A DNA stretch of 64,000 bases from Bacteroidales bacterium (GTDB lineage Bacteria > Bacteroidota > Bacteroidia > Bacteroidales > UBA932): contig JAQUBZ010000008.1 of the NCBI GenBank assembly GCA_028686425.1, positions 1 through 64,000 on the forward strand, given 5' to 3'. The notes beneath the pieces are model-generated. The model did no database searches. It saw only the letters and a program-made list of their open reading frames with translations, and was not told the origin of the DNA. Both the position numbers and the translations under genes were made by a program. Each line of letters opens with the position of its first letter. Position 1 is the first letter of the stretch. Positions 57,693 through 64,000 of the stretch are shown one piece after another.

Positions 57693-58943
57693 TTATTTAT
57701 TTAGCAGCCATTTCCAAGCCGCTTTGACTTTTATAAGCCGACTGGATTTATGTATTTCCTCGTCCTGATCGTTGGTTATTATTAAACCTTCTTGCAGGTC
57801 AAAATGCTCCATGGCATTCAACAAACCTTTTATTTCACGTTCCTTTGTGTCGGGCGATTCCATGGCATAGCAGACTTGTATTGCCTTGTCAATTTTTGCT
57901 CCGTTGCGGGTTACAAAGTCACATTCGCCTGTATTGTCGCTATAATAGAATATATCACCCCCGCGTTTTCGCAATTCTAAAAACACTAAATTTTCCAATA
58001 ATCGTCCTGCTTCATTAGAAAAATGAAATCCCAAATGGCGCACCATTGCATTATCGATAAAATATACTTTTTTCGGATTCCGAAGTTGCGTTTTCACAGA
58101 TTCATCGTAACAATTTAGCACAAACAACAAATATGTGTTTTCTATAAAATCCAGGTAGCTTTTAACGGTTGTCGGATTTTTCACACCTATCACTTTTGTC
58201 AGCGAAGTGTAGCTGCATGGTTTACCGATGTTGCTTACCAAATAAAATACCAATTCTTTAACTTCTTTTTCGTTGGTTATTTGATTTCGGACAAGCACAT
58301 CTTTGTAAAGAATATTGTCGTAGAGCGTTTTAAGAATAATCGTTTCTTTCGATTTCAGATACATAGGAAACCCCCCGTCTTTCAAATAATTGCTAAACAA
58401 AGCCAACGTTTTGCCTTTGGAAATGGTTCCTGCCACATTTGCCAATATGGCTTCTTGTTTGTTGTATCTTGCATATTCATGAAACGAGAATGGAAATAAT
58501 TCGTAAGTTAAGTGACAACCCGTCAACAAAGTTCCCAACTCACGGCTAAGCATTTTTGCGTTGGAACCGGTTACAAACACTTTTTTGCCGCTATTGTAAA
58601 GGCGTTTTACAAAATGTTCCCACCCGTCAATGTTCTGTATTTCATCAAAAAAGAAGGTATCTTGTTCTCCATATAATTCAACAAAAATTTCGTATAACTG
58701 CTGAAAATTATCCACATTGAAAGAACTCAGACGGTCATCGTCAAAGTTGAAGAAATAATCGTTTTTTGAAAAATTATCTCTGATTTGTTGAAGTAAAACA
58801 GACTTTCCACAACGGCGAACGCCGGATATTACAATAATTTCCTCACCTTGTAAAAATGACTTTGGAAAGTACCTGACAATTGTTTTACGATTTTTTAAAA
58901 ACAATTTCTGGTCTGCAATTATGTCTTTTAGTAATTGTTTCAT
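57693..58943 (-). CDS. AAA-type ATPase with DUF4143 domain (second copy)
   Basis: 416 residues: Walker A GVRRCGKSVLL, Walker B TFFFDEIQNIDGWE, VTGSNAKMLSRELGT, and a C-terminal DUF4143/nuclease-like part (GECDFVTRNGAKIDKAIQV). It is the same broad family as the gene at 56183, convergent with it but distant in sequence. Its promoter holds a repeated operator-like sequence. Confidence 0.87.
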   Translation of the reverse strand: MKQLLKDIIADQKLFLKNRKTIVRYFPKSFLQGEEIIVISGVRRCGKSVLLQQIRDNFSKNDYFFNFDDDRLSSFNVDNFQQLYEIFVELYGEQDTFFFDEIQNIDGWEHFVKRLYNSGKKVFVTGSNAKMLSRELGTLLTGCHLTYELFPFSFHEYARYNKQEAILANVAGTISKGKTLALFSNYLKDGGFPMYLKSKETIILKTLYDNILYKDVLVRNQITNEKEVKELVFYLVSNIGKPCSYTSLTKVIGVKNPTTVKSYLDFIENTYLLFVLNCYDESVKTQLRNPKKVYFIDNAMVRHLGFHFSNEAGRLLENLVFLELRKRGGDIFYYSDNTGECDFVTRNGAKIDKAIQVCYAMESPDTKEREIKGLLNAMEHFDLQEGLIITNDQDEEIHKSSRLIKVKAAWKWLLNK

Positions 58944-58947
58944 GTTG

Positions 58948-59002
58948 AATTTATTTCTATTTGCAATAGCAAATATACAAATTTATTTCTATTTACAATA
59001 GC
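58948..59002 (-). promoter_or_regulatory. Promoter with two near-identical 23-bp repeats upstream of the second ATPase
   Basis: Two direct repeats, at 58948-58970 and 58980-59002, differ at one base; each ends with CTATTTGCAATAG or CTATTTACAATAG, which is itself an inverted repeat. Between them, on the minus strand, is TATATTTG (58977-58970), a full TAnnTTTG match. One repeat covers the expected transcription start and the other the -33 region, the layout of an operator pair. Confidence 0.72.
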
Positions 59003-59229
59003 GATAATTGGTAAATCAATATATATTGCATACCAAGTTACAAATTATCCTGCTTCCAAACTACAATTAATTGCAAGTATTCACATTTTGTGTAAACTGT
59101 CGTATTGTATTTTGAAATTTGGTAATCATCAACGGTCTTCGGCTGAATTGGAGATGGCAAAATGGATTATAAATTGTTGCGGCATTGTTTTTGTAGTTTA
59201 GAATTATTATAAATTAAAACACAGAGGCA

Positions 59230-59604
59230 ATGAAACCAAAATTTTATGTATGCAAGCATTGCGGCAATGTTATCGAAAAAGTGTCTGACTCGGGCGTACC
59301 TGTTGTATGCTGCGGAGAGCCGATGACGGAACTTGTCGCAAATACCGTGGATGCAAGCTTGGAAAAGCATGTCCCCGTTGTTACCCGTCTCGATGATTGC
59401 GCCATCAAGGTGGAAGTGGGGAGCATCCCGCATCCGATGACCATGGAGCATCACATCGTATTTATCTATCTGGAGACTGAAAATGGTGGCCACAGGTTTG
59501 ACCTGTCGGACAAGCCTGAAGCAATCTTCTGCACCTGCAAAGACAAGCCGGTTGCGGTCTATGAATACTGCAATCTGCATGGTCTCTGGAAAAAGGAACT
59601 TTAA
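59230..59604 (+). CDS. dfx: Desulfoferrodoxin (superoxide reductase, two-iron type)
   Basis: 124 residues. The N-terminal desulforedoxin domain has Cys8, Cys11, Cys27 and Cys28 for the rubredoxin-like iron. The catalytic domain has the His and Cys ligands in EKHVP, MEHHI and YCNLHGLW. It reduces superoxide to peroxide without making oxygen, a defence typical of anaerobes. It is transcribed alone and ends in a strong terminator. Confidence 0.95.
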   Translation: MKPKFYVCKHCGNVIEKVSDSGVPVVCCGEPMTELVANTVDASLEKHVPVVTRLDDCAIKVEVGSIPHPMTMEHHIVFIYLETENGGHRFDLSDKPEAIFCTCKDKPVAVYEYCNLHGLWKKEL

Positions 59605-59625
59605 CTTTTTACACTGAAAATAAAC

Positions 59626-59650
59626 GGCGCCTCCCTCAGGCGCCTTTTTT
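59626..59650 (+). terminator. Intrinsic terminator of dfx
   Basis: GGCGCCT, loop CCCTC (partly pairing), AGGCGCC, then TTTTTT, 22 bp after the stop. Confidence 0.9.
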
Positions 59651-59940
59651 ATTTCCATCCGCGAAATGCCAACGCGACTGACCACAACACATTTTTGCCG
59701 ATAATCGTGAGCGCTGGCTGTCAGCGTCGGGGAAGTGATTTTGGCGACAGGCAAAGATAGCTCCGGGATATGTCATCGTCATGGGCTTCGTGAATAGTCT
59801 GCGGCTGCCCTTGATTATGTCACATCCCTTCCGCTCCCTATCCCCAAAACAATCCCCATCATAAATCACTGTCAGTTCGGCATTATCCGCATATCGACAT
59901 TGGCAGACCAATATTTATCATTATCATAGTTAGACCGTCC

Positions 59941-60086
59941 GTGGAATGAACTTTTGTACCAATAAAGTTTGCAATTCCACTCTACAAATGTAGAGCGAAT
60001 GGTGAAAGAGGCAGATGGAGGGTTTGCAAGCGCCGTGAGCAAAGCGAACGAAAGCGCCCTCCAGATGACTCTTACACTATTCGCTC
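59941..60086. other. Multi-hairpin element, possible structured RNA or folded remnant
   Basis: Three adjoining inverted repeats. First, GTGGAAT...ATTCCAC with an inner ACTTT/AAAGT, 59941-59980. Second, CTCTACA-AATG-TAGAG, 59980-59995. Third, a long one with outer arms GAGCGAATGGTG (59993-60004) and CACTATTCGCTC (60075-60086), one G-T pair, and inner arms TGGAGGG (60016-60022) and CCCTCCA (60057-60063). I do not recognise a family and see no consensus promoter right next to it. Confidence 0.6.
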
Positions 60087-60136
60087 ATCCAACATTATAC
60101 AGATCCGGAATGAATCGATTTCGTGGTAGTTGTTGC

Positions 60137-60383
60137 CACCCTGTGGGTTTCTAAGGTCTGATTGCCACAGGGTGAAATCGCTGGCTTCAGCGATGATGCC
60201 TCTGGTGTGTGTCTGAGGGCCGATTGTCTTGGTGAAGGGTTGCGATGTCGTGGCTTTCTATGGCTTGATTGCCACGACGTGATCAGGATGGTTTTTGGGA
60301 TGATGGTTCTGGAGTGCGTATAGGGCAGATAGCATAGATGAGGGGTTGCGACTTCGTGGCTTTCTCATGGTAGATTGCCACGA
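60137..60383. repeat. Three tandem units of about 108 bp, each with a hairpin
   Basis: Hairpin 1: CACCCTGTGG/CCACAGGGTG (60137-60174). Hairpin 2: GTCGTGGC/GCCACGAC (60247-60278). Hairpin 3: TCGTGGC/GCCACGA (60354-60383). The loops share TTTCT, GG and GATTG at the same spacing. The DNA between them also aligns (GATGATG..TCTGG.GTG.GT, then GGGTTGCGA). Stem sequence differs between unit 1 and units 2-3 with both arms changed together. Confidence 0.78.
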
Positions 60384-60515
60384 CGTGGAGAGATGGCGTT
60401 CCGGAAATGGCAACTGCCAACCAATAAGTATGTGCATGGTGATATGTCCTGAGTACCTGCTGCCCACCGACAAGCACGTGCATGAAGATAGGTCTTGGGT
60501 TCCTGGCTTGTATGA

Positions 60516-61277
60516 CTATTTCAGTGTAAAGATGTAGGTGATGGTGCCTTCTTGTGAGGCGGGGGCTGTTTCGCTGATGTTGAAGGTGGCTTTGAGGGCT
60601 GCTTCTTTGGCGGCGGCCCAAAGTGTTTTGTCTGTGACGGTTGTCCCCTGGTAGCCGGGGATGGCTGTAGTGACTTTGCCGTTGCGGTCAACGGTGATTT
60701 TGACAACTACTCTTCCCGATTTCTGAACAGTATAGCTTGGCACTGCAAGTGATCCCATGAGGGTACGTCCTGCAAGTTTGGCCGATGGTTGTCCGTCAGT
60801 GGCTCCTGAACGGGTATTCCCTTGAGAGTGACCTGCTGTAAGGGCGTCCGATACTCTGTCTGAGGTTTGTGCGGCAAGGGTATCTTGTTTATTATTGTCT
60901 GCTGCTGAAAATAATGCCCTTTTGTCTATTTCTTTTTTGCGTGGAGGCTCTTTTACTTCAACATCGCCATCTGTAGAAACTGTTGCTTCTTCGGCTTTGT
61001 TGAGATTTGCGCCAACTTGTTGAGCTTCTGCGTGTTGAACGAGTTTGACCTCTTGGTCGGGGTCGGGTGTGGGGGTGCGTGGTTCAATGCCTGTGGCCAC
61101 ATCTATGGGTTTCGGAATATTTTCCGGCTCAAATTCTATCAAGATGGATTTCTCCTCCGGTGGCGGATAAATGTATTTCAGCCCCGAACCGACACAAATC
61201 AGTAGCAGTACGATATGAAAACATATCGTAAAAACTATTCCGAATAGTTTAGTCCTGCTATTTGAGTTCTCGCTCAT
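60516..61277 (-). CDS. tonB: TonB-family energy transducer
   Basis: 253 residues: one N-terminal membrane segment (LFGIVFTICFHIVLLLICVG), a proline/glutamate-rich periplasmic stretch (IEFEPENIPKPIDVATGIEPRTPTPDPDQ), and a C-terminal TonB-like domain (GRVVVKITVDRNGKV, then GTITYIFTLK). It transmits the proton-motive force from ExbB/ExbD to outer-membrane receptors. It starts 5 bp after exbD as the last gene of the truA-exbB-exbD-tonB run. Confidence 0.88.
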   Translation of the reverse strand: MSENSNSRTKLFGIVFTICFHIVLLLICVGSGLKYIYPPPEEKSILIEFEPENIPKPIDVATGIEPRTPTPDPDQEVKLVQHAEAQQVGANLNKAEEATVSTDGDVEVKEPPRKKEIDKRALFSAADNNKQDTLAAQTSDRVSDALTAGHSQGNTRSGATDGQPSAKLAGRTLMGSLAVPSYTVQKSGRVVVKITVDRNGKVTTAIPGYQGTTVTDKTLWAAAKEAALKATFNISETAPASQEGTITYIFTLK

Positions 61278-61281
61278 CTCT

Positions 61282-61695
61282 CTATTCCGGGGCGGTGGCC
61301 ATTATCACCTTATAATGATTCCGTTTAGCTATATTCATCAGCGCCACCACCTCCTTGACAGGGACAGTCTCGTCCGCATAAATCGAGAAAGTAGGGTCGT
61401 CTTCGCCATCAAGCAGTGCTCTCACCTGAGGCTCGATCTCATCGAAACGTATCGGAGTCGAACTGCCGTTGACATGATACGACACCGTCCCCTGTTCCGG
61501 ATAATGCTTTATAGATACGCTCACAGTGGCTTTGGCCGACACCTGCCCCGTACTCTTAGGAAGCAGGAGCTTCAAGGCGTTGGGATTGACCAGAGTTGAT
61601 GTCACCAGAAAGAATATCAGCAGCAGGAATACAATGTCGGTCATTGACGACATTGAGAAAGATGGATCCACCTTTGTTGTCCGTTTGATTGCCAT
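61282..61695 (-). CDS. exbD: ExbD/TolR biopolymer transport protein
   Basis: 137 residues: a membrane segment SSMTDIVFLLLIFFLVTSTL with the proton-carrying Asp in MTDIVF, and a periplasmic domain ending VMNIAKRNHYKVIMATAPE-like. It lies 3 bp after exbB. Confidence 0.93.
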   Translation of the reverse strand: MAIKRTTKVDPSFSMSSMTDIVFLLLIFFLVTSTLVNPNALKLLLPKSTGQVSAKATVSVSIKHYPEQGTVSYHVNGSSTPIRFDEIEPQVRALLDGEDDPTFSIYADETVPVKEVVALMNIAKRNHYKVIMATAPE

Positions 61696-61697
61696 GA

Positions 61698-62405
61698 TTA
61701 TTCCTGTGTTTTGACTGAAGGTCTTGATTGAAGAGTATCCATAAATTCGATGGTGCTGTTCTCCATCTTGAAGACAACATCCGAAATCCTTGAAGTCAGA
61801 TAGTTATATCCGAAGTATGCCATAATTCCGACAATCAGACCTCCGACAGTGGTTACCATCGCCGTGTAAATACCTCCGGAAAGGAGGGTGATGTCGATAT
61901 TGTTTCCTGCATTAGACATATTGAAGAATGCCTGAACCATTCCCATTACAGTTCCGAGGAATCCGATCATCGGTGCCCCGCCTGCGATTGTCGCAAGGAA
62001 CGGAAGTCCTCTTTCAAGCTTTGCAACTTCGAGGTTGCCTATATTTTCGACAGCTGCCTGAATGTCCGTCAGTGGTTTGTCTATCCTCTCGATACCCTTT
62101 TCAATCATTCTTGCAACGGGTGTATCTGTTTTGTGACATAGAGAAAGTGCCGATTTGTTTTTGCCGTCCAATATATAGTCGTTGACATCTTTCATGAAAT
62201 TCTTGTTGGTCTTGCCCGCTTTTCTGATTGCGGACCATCTCTCTCCGAAGATGTAAATCGCCACTATTGACAAAATGGCAAGTACTATCATCAGCCATCC
62301 GCCTTTGACAGCCATGTCTATAAGTGAAAATGAAAGCTCTTCCTGAACCGGAGCAACTGCTGTTTCGAGTGCCTGAGAGCTTGTTTGAAGGAATGTAAGT
62401 AGCAT
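61698..62405 (-). CDS. exbB: ExbB/TolQ/MotA proton-channel protein
   Basis: 235 residues with three membrane segments (KGGWLMIVLAILSIVAIYIFG; then APMIGFLGTVMGMVQAFF and GIYTAMVTTVGGLIVGIMAYF). The GFLGTVMGM and TTVGGLIVGI motifs line the proton path. It follows truA by 15 bp. Confidence 0.95.
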   Translation of the reverse strand: MLLTFLQTSSQALETAVAPVQEELSFSLIDMAVKGGWLMIVLAILSIVAIYIFGERWSAIRKAGKTNKNFMKDVNDYILDGKNKSALSLCHKTDTPVARMIEKGIERIDKPLTDIQAAVENIGNLEVAKLERGLPFLATIAGGAPMIGFLGTVMGMVQAFFNMSNAGNNIDITLLSGGIYTAMVTTVGGLIVGIMAYFGYNYLTSRISDVVFKMENSTIEFMDTLQSRPSVKTQE

Positions 62406-62420
62406 ATAATTAAATTTTAG

Positions 62421-63167
62421 TTATTTCAATGTGTATGGATATGTTATTTTCACTAAAAACAGAGCCTCTCCCGGCACAGACTGTCCCGCCTTGCACCTGT
62501 CTTTAGCATCAAGCAATTCCCCTATCCATGAAGGGGATTTGCGACCTTTTCCGACTTCCAAAAGTGTGCCAACCATGGCTCTGACCATGTTTCTTAAAAA
62601 TCTGTTGGCAGTGACCGTGTATTCAAAATGGCAGTCATCTGTCTTGGTCCAATAAGCCTCTGTAACTGTGCATATTGAGGTCTTGTTTCCGCCATTGACT
62701 TTTTCAAAACTCGAAAAATCCCTTGTCCCTATAAACATTTTGGCAGCCTCATTCATGGCATCTATGTCAATGGGGTATTTGTAGAAATAGGAGAATGTGG
62801 CAAATGGATCTTTTCTATTGTGTATGTGATATTTATAGGTCCTGCTTGTGGCATCGAATCTGGCATGTGCATCATCTTTTACCCTGAAAATGGAATCTGC
62901 ATAAATGTCAAGTGGTAAAATGGCATTTATTTTGTAAAGTATTTCGCTTGGTTCTTTGATATTATTGTCGGAGGTGTCATAATGAGCAATATAGTTGACG
63001 GCGTTGACACCGGCATCTGTCCGGCCTGCCCCCGTGACGGATATCGGCTCACCGATAGCAATGCTCAGGGCGCGTTCCAGCTCCGCCTGAACGGAATTGG
63101 CGTTGTTCTGGATTTGCCATCCGCTGTATGATTTACCTTTAAATGATAGTGATACAAAGAATCTCAT
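62421..63167 (-). CDS. truA: tRNA pseudouridine synthase A
   Basis: 248 residues. The catalytic Asp is in GAGRTDAGVNAVNYIAHYDT; FFVSLSFKGKSYSGWQIQ begins the fold and RNMVRAMVGTLLEVGKG ends it. It modifies U38-40 of the tRNA anticodon arm. It is divergent from the moxR gene. Confidence 0.97.
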   Translation of the reverse strand: MRFFVSLSFKGKSYSGWQIQNNANSVQAELERALSIAIGEPISVTGAGRTDAGVNAVNYIAHYDTSDNNIKEPSEILYKINAILPLDIYADSIFRVKDDAHARFDATSRTYKYHIHNRKDPFATFSYFYKYPIDIDAMNEAAKMFIGTRDFSSFEKVNGGNKTSICTVTEAYWTKTDDCHFEYTVTANRFLRNMVRAMVGTLLEVGKGRKSPSWIGELLDAKDRCKAGQSVPGEALFLVKITYPYTLK

Positions 63168-63181
63168 TTAATTTTTTTACG

Positions 63182-63189
63182 TAAATTTG
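63182..63189 (+). promoter_or_regulatory. Possible -7 promoter element of the moxR gene
   Basis: TAAATTTG fits TAnnTTTG and stands 47 bp before the ATG at 63236. No clear TTTG stands about 20 bp upstream. Confidence 0.4.
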
Positions 63190-63235
63190 TAGATTACAAT
63201 TGACAAAAGTACAAAATCATTTTTAAACATAGAAT

Positions 63236-64000
63236 ATGGATAGTGTAAACATTAAAGAACTTAACGACCGCATAGAGAAAGAAAGTGCGTTTGTGGACAT
63301 CATTACGATGGAAATGAATAAGGTGATTGTAGGCCAGAAACAGTTGGTCGAAAACCTGCTTATCGGACTTCTTGCCAATGGCCACATTTTGCTCGAAGGC
63401 GTTCCTGGACTTGCAAAGACGTTGGCTATCAACACTTTGGCATCTATAGTCGATGCAAAGTTCAGCAGAATTCAATTTACTCCGGACCTTTTGCCTGCAG
63501 ATGTCATCGGTACATTGATTTACAGCCAGAAGAGTGAACAGTTCCAAATCAAGAAAGGTCCGATTTTCGCCAATTTCGTTTTGGCAGATGAAATCAACCG
63601 TTCCCCTGCAAAAGTGCAGTCGGCTCTTTTGGAAGCGATGCAGGAACGTCAGGTCACGATTGGTGACGAAAGTTTCAAGCTTCCTCAGCCGTTCTTGGTA
63701 ATGGCTACACAGAACCCGATTGAACAGGAAGGAACATATCCGCTGCCCGAAGCCCAAGTCGATCGTTTTATGTTGAAAGTAGTAGTTTCTTATCCTAAAA
63801 AGGAGGAAGAGAAGCTCATCATCAGAATGAATAATGCCGGAGAGTTCCCGAAACCTTCCACCGTTCTCAAACCGGAAGATATAATCAGAGCACGAGAAGT
63901 GGTCAGAGATGTCTATATGGACGAAAAGATTGAAAAATACATCGTTGACATAGTATTTGCAACCCGTAATCCCGAAGATTACAACCTTGCCAAACTGAAA
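63236..64000 (+). CDS. MoxR-family AAA+ ATPase (3' end outside window)
   Basis: The first 255 codons. Walker A GVPGLAKT, the extended Walker B LADEINRSPAKVQSALLEAMQE, sensor 1 ATQNP and LPEAQVDRF identify a MoxR ATPase. In Bacteroidota this gene usually heads a group with DUF58 and von Willebrand (BatA/BatB) proteins, which would lie beyond the right edge. Such ATPases act as chaperones in assembly or metal loading. Confidence 0.93.
   Translation, partial: MDSVNIKELNDRIEKESAFVDIITMEMNKVIVGQKQLVENLLIGLLANGHILLEGVPGLAKTLAINTLASIVDAKFSRIQFTPDLLPADVIGTLIYSQKSEQFQIKKGPIFANFVLADEINRSPAKVQSALLEAMQERQVTIGDESFKLPQPFLVMATQNPIEQEGTYPLPEAQVDRFMLKVVVSYPKKEEEKLIIRMNNAGEFPKPSTVLKPEDIIRAREVVRDVYMDEKIEKYIVDIVFATRNPEDYNLAKLK

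Larger units (their letters stand above)
59651..60515. other. Gene-free structured intergenic region
   Basis: About 865 bp between dfx and tonB with no convincing gene. It contains the hairpin group at 59941-60086 and the tandem hairpin repeats at 60137-60383, listed separately. The rest shows nothing I can name. Confidence 0.7.

Noticed and set aside
59167..59754. 195-codon minus-strand ORF across dfx
   Set aside because: Antisense shadow of a clearly conserved desulfoferrodoxin gene.
59636..59911. 91-codon minus-strand ORF after dfx
   Set aside because: It overlaps the dfx terminator, has no recognisable domain and no start signal; its VIYDGDC stretch recalls DUF393 but the rest does not fit.
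60137..60383. Possible CRISPR remnant
   Set aside because: Only three units, about 108 bp apart, with the similarity running through the whole unit instead of short repeats with unique spacers.

Overview
The window is chromosomal DNA from an anaerobic member of the Bacteroidota, most likely the order Bacteroidales. The support is a SusC/SusD pair, promoters of the Bacteroides type (TTTG, 19-22 nt, TAnnTTTG), a type IX secretion cargo domain, a membrane pyrophosphatase, desulfoferrodoxin, two lipoproteins resembling the rSAM-associated family of this order, and moderate AT-richness. I cannot name a family or genus.

Left end (1-9.4 kb). A promoterless, start-less SusC-type receptor cassette on the minus strand faces away from a complete SusC gene on the plus strand. 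Between them lie a tyrosine recombinase gene and the only promoter and start codon. A 16-bp inverted repeat sits at the same in-frame signal-peptide position in both receptors. The layout reads as an invertible switch that decides which receptor body receives the promoter and the first residues. The expressed receptor is followed by its SusD partner and a third surface lipoprotein.

9.5-16.8 kb: a subtilisin-like protease with a type IX sorting domain, a PorV/PorQ-like outer-membrane protein, glutamate racemase, a K+-dependent-type membrane pyrophosphatase and a gamma carbonic anhydrase-like protein.

16.8-29.7 kb: the conserved translation/transcription block read right to left: tRNA-Thr, tRNA-Tyr, tRNA-Gly, tRNA-Thr, tuf, tRNA-Trp, secE, nusG, rplK, rplA, rplJ, rplL, rpoB, rpoC.

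29.8-52.2 kb: mainly housekeeping genes (purA-dxs, ssb, aroE, an rRNA/tRNA methyltransferase, lysS, recJ, aroK, parC, era, a pseudouridine synthase with a ten-unit 51-bp repeat). Between them are a FeoB-like permease without its GTPase domain, a tandem pair of MFSD1-like transporters, a lipoprotein cluster and a MacB-type permease.

52.2-59.2 kb is accessory and scarred: a frameshifted beta-propeller lipoprotein gene, a HipBA-type toxin-antitoxin pair, an IS remnant with matching ends, a 28-bp perfect palindrome, a decapitated metallophosphoesterase fragment, and two DUF4143-type ATPases with clear promoters.

59.2-64 kb: desulfoferrodoxin, about 0.9 kb of gene-free but highly structured DNA (a long imperfect hairpin and three tandem hairpin repeats), then truA-exbB-exbD-tonB on the minus strand and the start of a moxR ATPase on the plus strand. 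ExbB-ExbD-TonB would supply the energy for receptors such as the two SusC proteins at the left end.
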